This document shows positions 1 through 7,406 of a stretch of 64,000 nucleotides of DNA, in pieces. Under the pieces are notes generated by a model that saw only the letters and a program-made list of their open reading frames with translations, was not told where the DNA came from and made no database searches. This DNA is from an uncultured Peptococcaceae bacterium (GTDB taxonomy: Bacteria; Bacillota; Peptococcia; Peptococcales; Peptococcaceae), in the NCBI GenBank assembly GCA_949743265.1, contig CATJSX010000079.1, forward strand, positions 1 through 64,000, in the 5' to 3' direction. A program made the translations under genes and the position numbers. Each line of letters begins with the position of its first letter. The first letter of the stretch is position 1.

Positions 1-1
1 T

Positions 2-322
2 AAAAAAGTTGTTCTTTATCATGAACTAGGTCATGCACTATTACACAAAAATATTGATTGCTACTTTATTCGCTACAATACGCGCTTAAAATGCTCGTTT
101 TATGAAACAGAAGCGGATTTATTCAATGCAGAAATGAGCGACTTGCCTGATAAAATCCCAGAAGAATATAAGTATTATACGCAAGAACAATTAGCTGGTT
201 TATATTGTGTCCCTGTTGAATTAGTACACTTAAAAGTATCGTGTTTAAAATTCGATTTCTACATCAAGAGAAAGCTCTTTATTTTTTCTCAAAAATTGTA
301 TACTTATAGAATGTTGCAATAA
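2..322 (+). CDS. ImmA/IrrE-like metallopeptidase, 5' end outside window
   Basis: The frame is open from the left edge, so the start is missing. The first visible residues contain the zinc-peptidase motif HELGH (about codons 6-10 of the visible part), followed about 30 residues later by ETEAD, which supplies the third metal ligand. This HEXXH plus ExxA arrangement is typical of the ImmA/IrrE (COG2856) family, which cleaves phage-type or ICE repressors. A cognate HTH repressor would be expected upstream, outside the window. The C-terminal end is short and basic. The position inside an integrase-bearing island fits a role in element induction; the actual substrate is unknown. Confidence 0.75.
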   Translation, partial: KKVVLYHELGHALLHKNIDCYFIRYNTRLKCSFYETEADLFNAEMSDLPDKIPEEYKYYTQEQLAGLYCVPVELVHLKVSCLKFDFYIKRKLFIFSQKLYTYRMLQ

Positions 323-355
323 AACTTCCACAAAATATAATTTAGGAGACTTTAA

Positions 356-2047
356 ATGCTATCTGTATTAGATAATATTCAAGATAATATAAATGAAATA
401 GACAAAACATTTAAATATACTAACTTCAACAAACAAATCATCTTTGATAACTATGCAAATATCACCCCGGGAACAGTAATAAATTTCGAATTTCCTTTAA
501 CAGTTTTTGTTGGTAGAAATGGTTGTAACAAAACTCGCGCATTGCAAGCAATTTATGGAATACCAAATGGTACAACTGTTGGTGATTTCTGGTTTAATAC
601 CTCTTTAGATCCAATAAATATAGGTCCTTTACCAAAATTCACTTATGTATATTCTGACGAAAATGATGAAAAGCTTTTATTTCCTGTAATATATAATCGT
701 GCCAAACGCGAAAACGATCCTGATTATTGGGAAACGGGAAAACTAACAAAAAACTTAAAAGAAAAAATTTTTTTACCTAAAGATAAGGATAGATATCCAC
801 CTATAGAAAAAAATTTGCTTTATATTGACTCAAAAGTCGAGCTTAGCGCTTATGATATTTTTTTCAACTTTAATAATAGAGATAAAAACCACAAAACAAA
901 TTATCGCGAAAATAAAAGGATAATCCGTAAAAAAGCTACGCAGTTAAAACAAAGTTTAGAAACAGGTAAAATTTATCGTTGCAAAAATAAGGAACAGAAT
1001 AATGCGCCTGAAATCATTGAGACAAAAATTTTAATGGAAATCAGCTGCATATTAGGTAAATCTTATCAAGAAGCAAAACAAATTTTCCACAAACAATATC
1101 ATTTTTGGGGAGAGTCTTTATTTCTTAATGAAGAATATAGCGAAGCACGTGCTGGAAGTGGAGAATTAAAAATCTTTAACCTTGTAAAAAAAGTAATGAC
1201 CGCCCCACATCACTCTTTAATTTTATTAGATGAACCTGAAGTTTCTCTTCATCCGGGCGCTCAGCTTCAATTAGTCAACTTTTTATTACAGCAAATTATC
1301 TGTAAAAAACATCAAATTATTTTAACAACACATTCTCCAACTCTGATTAGTTGTTTGCCTGATAAAGCAATAAAACTATTCCAACAGTCAGCTGTAAATA
1401 ATACTACTTTTTCGATTCTTGAAGATATATCGCCGAGAGTTGCTTTTGAAAATTTTGGTGAACCAATTCAAAATGATAAAATCAACATTCTAGTTGAGGA
1501 TTGCTTAGCACAACAACTCGTACAAAAAGTTATTACATCTTCTAATGAGCTTTCAAATGATACTTTCAATATCTCTTATTTGCAAGGTGGCGTTGATGAC
1601 ATTTATACACGTATGATTCCGATAAGCATGAATATTGATTCTAACATTTTTGTAATTTTAGATGGTGATCAAAATCCACCAAATAAAGATGAATATGATT
1701 ACCAAAAAATCCCATTATATGATATGAATAATCCTGATAAATACAAAACAAAGTTATGTTTTTATATAACAAAATTAATTAAAACAAAAGACATAGAGAA
1801 AATAAACTTCAGTTTAAATTCAAACCACAATACTCAGGATGATATAAAAAACTATCAAACATATTTACATTTTTTAAAAGATAAAACTTATTATTTACCT
1901 AAATTAACTTCTGAAGATATTATTTTATCGAAAGATGTGTTACAATACGGTCAATCAATTCCCTTGATTTATTCGATCTCTGGTTTTAGTAGATGTTTCT
2001 GCCAAAGAGAAAATAAGACAATTATCTTCGAAACTATTTTCCACTGA
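356..2047 (+). CDS. OLD-like AAA ATPase with Toprim-like C-terminus, frameshifted near its end
   Basis: The N-terminal half is an ABC/AAA_21-type ATPase: a Walker A variant GRNGCNKT (about residues 53-60; the third glycine of GxxGxGK is Asn), Walker B LILLDEPEVSLHP (about 287-299) and an H-loop TTHSP (about 323). After about residue 373 come ILVED and FVILDGDQ, resembling the acidic motifs of a Toprim domain, so the whole looks like an OLD-family ATP-dependent nuclease. An AGSGE signature precedes Walker B. The frame ends at 2047, but the next frame continues with convincing coding sequence to 2198, so the last part of the native protein is out of frame. The methyltransferase starts 16 bp after that distal end, suggesting one operon. 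The OLD assignment rests on motifs only. Confidence 0.75.
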   Translation: MLSVLDNIQDNINEIDKTFKYTNFNKQIIFDNYANITPGTVINFEFPLTVFVGRNGCNKTRALQAIYGIPNGTTVGDFWFNTSLDPINIGPLPKFTYVYSDENDEKLLFPVIYNRAKRENDPDYWETGKLTKNLKEKIFLPKDKDRYPPIEKNLLYIDSKVELSAYDIFFNFNNRDKNHKTNYRENKRIIRKKATQLKQSLETGKIYRCKNKEQNNAPEIIETKILMEISCILGKSYQEAKQIFHKQYHFWGESLFLNEEYSEARAGSGELKIFNLVKKVMTAPHHSLILLDEPEVSLHPGAQLQLVNFLLQQIICKKHQIILTTHSPTLISCLPDKAIKLFQQSAVNNTTFSILEDISPRVAFENFGEPIQNDKINILVEDCLAQQLVQKVITSSNELSNDTFNISYLQGGVDDIYTRMIPISMNIDSNIFVILDGDQNPPNKDEYDYQKIPLYDMNNPDKYKTKLCFYITKLIKTKDIEKINFSLNSNHNTQDDIKNYQTYLHFLKDKTYYLPKLTSEDIILSKDVLQYGQSIPLIYSISGFSRCFCQRENKTIIFETIFH

Positions 2048-2198
2048 TTCAATCCCAGAGATGCAACTCAATAAAGAAATTTCAGATGTGCAACATTCTT
2101 TAGTATTTTTATTATTAGAATGCTTCACTCAATGTAAGAATGCAGACTATTATGCTATAACTGATATTTTAAAAGAAATTCAAGGGAAAGCAAAATAA
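1975..2198 (+). pseudogene. Out-of-frame C-terminal end of the OLD-like ATPase
   Basis: Reading the +1 frame from about 1975 gives an uninterrupted stretch beginning SLVLVDVSAKEKIRQLSSK and ending in KEIQGKAK with a stop at 2196-2198. It fills the otherwise empty gap up to the methyltransferase ribosome-binding site. In the upstream frame the protein instead ends in an unconvincing Cys/Arg-rich tail at 2047. One extra base between about 1960 and 1980 explains both. There is no long homopolymer here, so a real mutation and a sequencing error are both possible. Confidence 0.65.
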
Positions 2199-2213
2199 CT
2201 TGGAGGTAATTCA

Positions 2214-3326
2214 ATGTTTAACGCCATTGATTTATTTTGTGGAGCTGGAGGACTTTCTTGTGGACTTCAGCAAGCTGACTCCAATATTGCATTAGGCGTA
2301 GATATAGACAAGGCAGCACTAACCACTTATCAAAACAATTTCCCTTCAACACAAATTATCGAAGATGATATTAAAAACGTTACAACTGAGCAAATTATAA
2401 AAGAAACAGACATCTTTCCTAAAAGCAATTTTCTATTGGCTGGTTGCCCACCTTGTCAAGGTTTTTCTTTGTTAGGAAAAAGAAATCCTAAAGATGAAAA
2501 AAACAAACTAGTATTTCAATATATACGCTTAATCGAAGAATTACAGCCTACATTTATTTTAATGGAAAACGTTCCCGGTATGAATCGTAATATTGGTAAA
2601 GATATCTTTTTATCTGTAATAAAAAGATTGGAGAAAAAATATTATTTAGAATATGACATACTTAATGCAGCAGATTATGGTGTACCTCAAACTCGAAAAC
2701 GTTTAGTACTACATGGCGTTAGGAAAGATATTTATGTGCAATTAAATGCTTTTTTTGATAAACCAATTATTTTACTGCCTGAACAAACACATTGTGAACG
2801 CAGCAAAAACACATCATCAAAATATCAAGACTGGCTCACAGTCGGAAAAACTATCATGGATCTTCCACCTATTTGTGCAGGTGAAAGTTATACTGGTCCT
2901 CAAAAAATTTTCAATCATCAAGCTAGAAATTTATCTGAATTAAATAAAACTAGATTGTCTATAATACAAAATAGTACTGGTTCCAGAAATAGTTTACCTA
3001 ATGATTATATATTAGCCTGTCACAAAAACAATAAAGTTCACAGCGATACATATGGCATAATGGACTTAAATAAACCAGCCCCTACACTAACCAGTGGTTG
3101 CACTTGTATAAGCAAAGGGCGCTACGGACATCCAACACAGAAACGTGGAATATCTTTAAGAGAAGCAACTAGATTACAATCTTTTCCAGACGATTTCATT
3201 TTTTATGGAAATTTATCTTCTATTAGTTTGCAAATCGGAAATGCAGTTCCACCGAATCTTGCAAAAGCAAGTGCAAAAAGGATTTATTTTTTGATGGCTA
3301 TTGTTGATGCCTTAAAAATCTCATAA
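2214..3326 (+). CDS. DNA (cytosine-5-)-methyltransferase
   Basis: It transfers a methyl group from S-adenosylmethionine to C5 of cytosine in a specific DNA site. All canonical motifs are present in order: motif I DLFCGAGGLSCGL (residues 5-17), motif IV GCPPCQGFS with the catalytic Cys (about 77-85), motif VI MENVP (about 116), motif VIII QTRKRL, motif IX REATRLQSFPDDF and motif X QIGNAVPPNLA. At 370 aa it is a normal single-domain type II enzyme with a modest target-recognition region between motifs VIII and IX. An AGGAGG-like site (TTGGAGG) precedes the ATG. The gene lies just after the OLD-like ATPase and before Uma2, so it could provide self-protection for one of them. Target sequence unknown. 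Confidence 0.92.
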   Translation: MFNAIDLFCGAGGLSCGLQQADSNIALGVDIDKAALTTYQNNFPSTQIIEDDIKNVTTEQIIKETDIFPKSNFLLAGCPPCQGFSLLGKRNPKDEKNKLVFQYIRLIEELQPTFILMENVPGMNRNIGKDIFLSVIKRLEKKYYLEYDILNAADYGVPQTRKRLVLHGVRKDIYVQLNAFFDKPIILLPEQTHCERSKNTSSKYQDWLTVGKTIMDLPPICAGESYTGPQKIFNHQARNLSELNKTRLSIIQNSTGSRNSLPNDYILACHKNNKVHSDTYGIMDLNKPAPTLTSGCTCISKGRYGHPTQKRGISLREATRLQSFPDDFIFYGNLSSISLQIGNAVPPNLAKASAKRIYFLMAIVDALKIS

Positions 3327-3370
3327 TACATGTCGCAATAAATTGTTTTTACAAAGGGAGTTGATATAAA

Positions 3371-3883
3371 ATGAATATGGCTCAAGAAATAGATCTGGTC
3401 ACACCAGAAGAATTTGAGACAATGGAAAAAGATGAACGATTTAATTATGAACTGATTGATGGTATAGTAATGATGTCGCCTAGTCCATCAAGAGAACATC
3501 AGAGAATTAGCATTAAGATTGCACATAAATTGATGAATAGTCTTGAAAATACATCTTGTCAACCTTTATATGAATACAATATAAGAATAAATGATAATTC
3601 TTTCAAGCCAGATTTAATGGTATTCTGCGATGAAAATGCTGAGTTGCCAGAAATTATCTTTGAAATTCTAAGCCCATCAACTCGTCATCGAGATCTGAGT
3701 ATCAAAGTTATAAAATACAAAGAAGCTGGTATTAAGGAATATTGGATTATTGATCCAAAGGTAAAAACCATCACTGTCCATGATTATATCAACCAAACAG
3801 CAGAAACTTATGCTGTCGGTGATACCATTCACTCCAAAGCAAGACCAGAAATCATTATTGCTGTAGCAGATATTTTTAAATAA
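3371..3883 (+). CDS. Uma2 family (DUF820) PD-(D/E)XK nuclease-like protein
   Basis: The protein has 170 aa with the Uma2 pattern: N-terminal TPEEFETM and YELIDG, then KPDLMVF, IIFEILSPSTR (the E-x-SPST element), a K on the YKEAGIKEYWIIDP segment, and a C-terminal strand region. The D of KPD, the E of FEI and the following Lys match the PD-(D/E)XK core. Uma2 proteins are common in islands, and their biological role is poorly defined. A GGGAG ribosome-binding site lies 11 bp before the start. It is on the same strand as the methyltransferase, 44 bp downstream, and could be co-transcribed. Confidence 0.85.
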   Translation: MNMAQEIDLVTPEEFETMEKDERFNYELIDGIVMMSPSPSREHQRISIKIAHKLMNSLENTSCQPLYEYNIRINDNSFKPDLMVFCDENAELPEIIFEILSPSTRHRDLSIKVIKYKEAGIKEYWIIDPKVKTITVHDYINQTAETYAVGDTIHSKARPEIIIAVADIFK

Positions 3884-3923
3884 AGTAAAAGCCCATCGTG
3901 CTATCAACACGACAGGCTTAAAT

Positions 3924-3990
3924 AAATATCGACAGCTTGCGCTATACGATACCTTCGACAAGTATAGTATATCATAAGCTGCCGATATTT
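3924..3990. repeat. Imperfect inverted repeat between uma2 and integrase
   Basis: AAATATCGACAGCTT (3924-3938) is matched in reverse complement by AAGCTGCCGATATTT (3976-3990) with one mismatch. The inner part (CTATACGATAC against GTATAGTATA) also pairs partly around a CTTCGACAA loop. It could be a terminator for the upstream operon, a regulatory hairpin for the integrase, or an accessory recombination site. There is no T-run directly after the distal arm, which argues against a simple terminator. Confidence 0.55.
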
Positions 3991-4016
3991 ATCAAACTAT
4001 TTTTAGGAGTGATAAT

Positions 4017-5061
4017 ATGGCTAAAGCGAAAAAACTACCTTCTGGTAGTTGGCGTGTTAATCAATATGTTGGCAAAGATGAAAATGGTAAAAGAATTTAT
4101 AAATCGTTCACTGCTTCTACTAAGAAAGAGGCAGAATTTATAGCGGCTGAGTATGTGATGAAAGCTAGACATAGCAAAGTCCCTCAAAACATAACACTTG
4201 GTGAAGCAATGGAACGTTATATTGAAAGCAAATCAAATATCCTATCTCCTTCCACTCTAAAAACATATAATGGCATCAAAAGAAATGGATTAAATGATAT
4301 AAAGAATGTACTGCTTAAAGATTTGACAAGAGAACTTATTCAAAAAGCCATCAACAACGAATCTATGAATCATTCACCTAAAACAGTTAAAAATATTCAT
4401 GGATTGTTATCAGCTACTTTAAAAGAATTTTATCCAGATTTCGTTTTAACGACAAAATTACCAAGCAAAATCAAAAACGAACTTTATATTCCAGATAGCA
4501 AAACTGTTTCTTTTATTTTAGAAAAAAGTAAAAACGATCAAGATCTTCATTTGGCAATTTTATTAGCCGCTTTTCTAGGACTTAGACGAAGCGAAATATG
4601 TGCTTTAACTTGGAAAGACGTCAATTTTAACGAATCATTGGTTACTGTTTCAAAAGCCATTGTAATTGATGAAAGTAAAAACTGGGTAGAAAAAGCGCCA
4701 AAATCATTTTCTGGCAACAGAAAAATCCCGCTTCCAGATGTAGTTGCCAATGAGCTTTTAAAGTACAAAAAAAACAACTGGTAAAATAATAACTTGTACA
4801 CCAAATAACATTTCAGACAACTTTAGAAATTTATTAAAACATTTAGATGTACCTCATTTTCGTTTTCATGATCTTCGACATTACAATGCTTCTATTATGT
4901 TAGCGTTTGGCATACCAGATAAATATGCAATGGAAATAATGGGACATGCTACTAATAATATGTTAAAAAACGTTTATCAGCATACTTTTGAAGAAAAACA
5001 AAACCAAGTCGCCAAAGACCTTAACGTATATTTCAGTGAAATTATGCAACACGAAAATTAA
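4017..5061 (+). pseudogene. Tyrosine integrase interrupted by a frameshift in an A8 run
   Basis: The first reading frame (to a stop at 4784) has the N-terminal AP2-like DNA-binding segment (GSWRVNQYVGKDENGKRIYKS), a SAM-like core-binding domain, and catalytic Arg I in LGLRRSE. The frame +1 after the A8 run at 4767-4774 carries the rest: HDLRH (box II), MGHA and the nucleophile Tyr in NVYQHT, to a stop at 5061. Removing one A joins the halves into a normal integrase of about 347 aa. As read, the first product lacks the catalytic HxxR and Tyr, so it should be inactive unless slippage occurs on the A-run. Its position next to tRNA-Leu fits an island integrase. Confidence 0.85.
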
Positions 5062-5062
5062 A

Positions 5063-5084
5063 AAACCCGCTATATAGCAGGTTT
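5063..5084 (+). terminator. Hairpin terminator after the integrase
   Basis: AAACCCGCTA (5063-5072) pairs with TAGCAGGTTT (5075-5084) with one mismatch. It lies directly after the integrase stop and before the convergent tRNA-Leu. Confidence 0.55.
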
Positions 5085-5090
5085 ATAAGA

Positions 5091-5172
5091 TGCGGTCGAC
5101 GGGACTTGAACCCGTACGAGTTGCCTCACACGCCCCTCAAACGTGCGCGTATGCCAATTCCGCCACGACCGC
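5091..5172 (-). tRNA. tRNA-Leu (anticodon GAG)
   Basis: The reverse complement folds as a class II tRNA. The acceptor 5' strand GCGGTCG pairs with CGACCGC. The anticodon stem CACGT/GCGTG encloses the loop TTGAGGG, giving anticodon GAG. There is a variable arm of leucine type, and the T arm is ACGGG-TTCAAGT-CCCGT. CCA is not encoded. It is the probable integration target of the island. Confidence 0.95.
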
Positions 5173-5226
5173 TCAACAAATATTACTAAGATAGTATAAA
5201 GGATTTCCCTTGATTTGTAAAGTATT

Positions 5227-5823
5227 TTAAAACATGATTTCCTTCAGAAGTTTATCCACTTGATCATAAGTTATTTTGATTGACTGACTGTTGTCAATAA
5301 TTTTATCAGCTAGTTTCATTTTTTCTGTGGTTGCCATTTGATTATTTATTCTAGCGCGAATTTGCGTTTCACTTAAATGATCCCGCTTCATAATTCGTTC
5401 AATTTGTTGACGCTCATTAGCAATAACCAACCAAGATTGATCGATTTTAGACAAATATGTTTTAGTTTCAAATAATAACGGAATATCTAAAATGAGCAAT
5501 CTTTCCTGAAATTTGGCATCAATGATTTGCTCTATTTCTTTTTCAATCAAAGGATGTGTGATTTGATTAAGTTTCGCTAATGCTGCCTCATCACTAAAAA
5601 CGATTGCAGCCAACTGCTGGCGGTCCAGTGCACCATCAGCATTGATGAGCGTTGCCCCAAAGGTTGCAGCTATTTGCGCCACTGCCTCCATATTCGGAGC
5701 AGTGATTTGATGAGCGATAACGTCAGCATCAATCACAGTCAAATTTTTGCTTCGCAAATAATCGCTTACGGTTGATTTGCCACAACCAATCCCTCCAGTT
5801 AAACCGATAATAAAAGCCATCAT
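5227..5823 (-). CDS. coaE: Dephospho-CoA kinase
   Basis: It catalyses the last step of coenzyme A synthesis, phosphorylating the ribose 3'-OH of dephospho-CoA. The P-loop GLTGGIGCGKST is at residues 8-19, followed by DADVIAHQI (substrate region) and LLFET, with a lid region NERQQIERIMKRD. At 198 aa it is normal length. The start could be either of two adjacent ATG codons (5823 or 5820). It is the last gene of a polA-mutM-ytaF-coaE run, with 21 bp to ytaF. Confidence 0.95.
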   Translation of the reverse strand: MMAFIIGLTGGIGCGKSTVSDYLRSKNLTVIDADVIAHQITAPNMEAVAQIAATFGATLINADGALDRQQLAAIVFSDEAALAKLNQITHPLIEKEIEQIIDAKFQERLLILDIPLLFETKTYLSKIDQSWLVIANERQQIERIMKRDHLSETQIRARINNQMATTEKMKLADKIIDNSQSIKITYDQVDKLLKEIMF

Positions 5824-5844
5824 ACTCTCCCTTCCTGCTTGCTA

Positions 5845-6468
5845 TTAAAACAATAATCGACTAAGACCAATCAAAATCAAAATACTGCCCGGCAATAAAC
5901 TCAATTTGTTATAACTGTTGCGTTCTCCCAAACGACTGCCAATAGACATTCCTAACGAAACAAACAAAAAAGCACTAATCCCAACACAAAGGCTAGTTGA
6001 AATAATTTTTAGCCCCAATAAAGCCGCTCCAATACCAGCTCCAAAAGAATCCAGTGATAATGCCAGCCCCAAAAGCAACGCTTCTGTGCCGCTGATTACC
6101 CCTGAACGATCCATATCTACTTTATTCGGCTCTTTAAAAATCTGAATCACAATACCCAAACTGCTAATAGTCAGTTCAAAAAGTGTGCCTTCTTTATTTT
6201 GGAGCATTTTGATGATGCTTTTGATTAATGAAAAACTGCCTAAACTCAACAAAATTCCTGCGCCTAAAAAACGTACTAAACCTAAATCAATCACTTGCAT
6301 CAATAACTGTCCAATAAACATGGCTGTTGCCAAAACGCCAGCCGAACAACAACAAATAATCAGTAGCGCTCCACGGGAAATTTTCATATTATCCAAGCCA
6401 TAGGAAATTCCTACGCCTAAGCTGTCTAAGCTCAACGCCATTGCAAACAAAACCGTCGTCAAGATCAT
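5845..6468 (-). CDS. ytaF: YtaF-type membrane protein (sporulation/MntP-like)
   Basis: This is a 207-aa integral membrane protein with about six hydrophobic segments and two similar halves, each with an acidic motif in a membrane helix (ALSLDSLGVGISYG near the N-terminus, ALSLDSFGAGIG near residue 140). This internal repeat and the SLDS motif are typical of YtaF/MntP-related proteins. YtaF is annotated as a sporulation membrane protein in Bacillus, but its biochemical role is not established. Its position between mutM and coaE is a common arrangement in sporulating Firmicutes and supports the name. Confidence 0.88.
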   Translation of the reverse strand: MILTTVLFAMALSLDSLGVGISYGLDNMKISRGALLIICCCSAGVLATAMFIGQLLMQVIDLGLVRFLGAGILLSLGSFSLIKSIIKMLQNKEGTLFELTISSLGIVIQIFKEPNKVDMDRSGVISGTEALLLGLALSLDSFGAGIGAALLGLKIISTSLCVGISAFLFVSLGMSIGSRLGERNSYNKLSLLPGSILILIGLSRLLF

Positions 6469-6533
6469 CGCTTTTACCTCCCAGCAATTTTAACTCTTAA
6501 TACTATATGGTTAAGATTGCTAAGAGGTGTCGG

Positions 6534-7388
6534 TTAATGACGAGCAGACGTCATGATCCTCTGACAATTAGGACAATAACAGCTGCCGCGACCAGAAATC
6601 GTCATACGTTCAATAGTTGTCCCACATTGGCGGCAAGGCTGACCGCTACGCCCATAAACACAATGATACTCTTGATAACTGCCTGCTTGACCAAAACTAT
6701 CGACATAATCTTTGATGGAGCTGCCGCCCATTTCAATGCCTCTTGATAATTGATGGCGGATTGCCTGCCAAAGCTGTTGTTGATTGATTTTCTCAACAAT
6801 ATTGCCAATACTTTCTGCCGGATGAATATGAGCTTCAAAAAGTATTTCGTCAGCATAGATATTGCCAATACCGGCGATGTGCCGTTGGTCCAGCAAAAAA
6901 GCTTTGGCTTTCTGCGTTTTGCCTTTGATTAAACTTTGCAAATAAGCCAAAGTAAATTCTTCGCCAAGCGGCTCAATACCCAAAGCCGCTAAGCCGTTGA
7001 TTTGCTGTAATTCATTGCTGCCAGTTAAATAAAAAGAGCCAAACTGTCTTACATCGTCAAAGCGCAACTCATAACCATTATCAAAAGCAATCACGATATG
7101 ACAATGTTTTCCTCTTAAAATCTCCGGTGACTGATACAATAATTTGCCAGTCATTCGCAAATGAACAGTCAAATTATCATCATTGTTCAGACCAATTAAG
7201 ATGTATTTTCCGCGTCGTCTGATATTAACAATTTGCGCTCCTATCAAACGTTCGGCAAAAAGTTCCGGCGCTTGATAAGGTAATTTCAACAATTTAGGCA
7301 GCGTCGCTTGAAAAGCCGTAATCGTTCTTCCTATGATCGCCTGCCGCAAAGAACGACAGACGACTTCTACTTCTGGTAATTCCGGCAT
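6534..7388 (-). CDS. mutM: Formamidopyrimidine-DNA glycosylase (Fpg)
   Basis: This base-excision repair enzyme removes 8-oxoguanine and FaPy lesions and nicks the abasic site. The N-terminal PELPEVE has the catalytic Pro2 and Glu3. The middle carries the helix-two-turn-helix region (LLDQRHIAGIGNIYADEIL). The C-terminal zinc finger has four cysteines (PCRQC ... CYCPNC). Length 284 aa is normal. It lies 18 bp downstream of polA, so repair incision and gap filling are co-encoded. Confidence 0.96.
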   Translation of the reverse strand: MPELPEVEVVCRSLRQAIIGRTITAFQATLPKLLKLPYQAPELFAERLIGAQIVNIRRRGKYILIGLNNDDNLTVHLRMTGKLLYQSPEILRGKHCHIVIAFDNGYELRFDDVRQFGSFYLTGSNELQQINGLAALGIEPLGEEFTLAYLQSLIKGKTQKAKAFLLDQRHIAGIGNIYADEILFEAHIHPAESIGNIVEKINQQQLWQAIRHQLSRGIEMGGSSIKDYVDSFGQAGSYQEYHCVYGRSGQPCRQCGTTIERMTISGRGSCYCPNCQRIMTSARH

Positions 7389-7406
7389 AATGTTTCCTCA
7401 ATTCTC

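Larger units (their letters stand above)
1..5090. mobile_element. Right part of an integrative island inserted at tRNA-Leu(GAG)
   Basis: A tyrosine integrase stops 29 bp before the 3' end of an intact tRNA-Leu gene, the usual layout when an island uses the tRNA 3' end as its attachment site. All genes to its left are island-type: an ImmA/IrrE-like peptidase, an OLD-like ATPase, a cytosine methyltransferase, a Uma2 nuclease. They are also visibly more AT-rich than the housekeeping genes that begin at coaE. The left boundary, and so the second copy of the attachment sequence, lies outside the window. The boundaries are inferred; no duplicated tRNA 3' end was found inside 1-5090. Confidence 0.7.
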
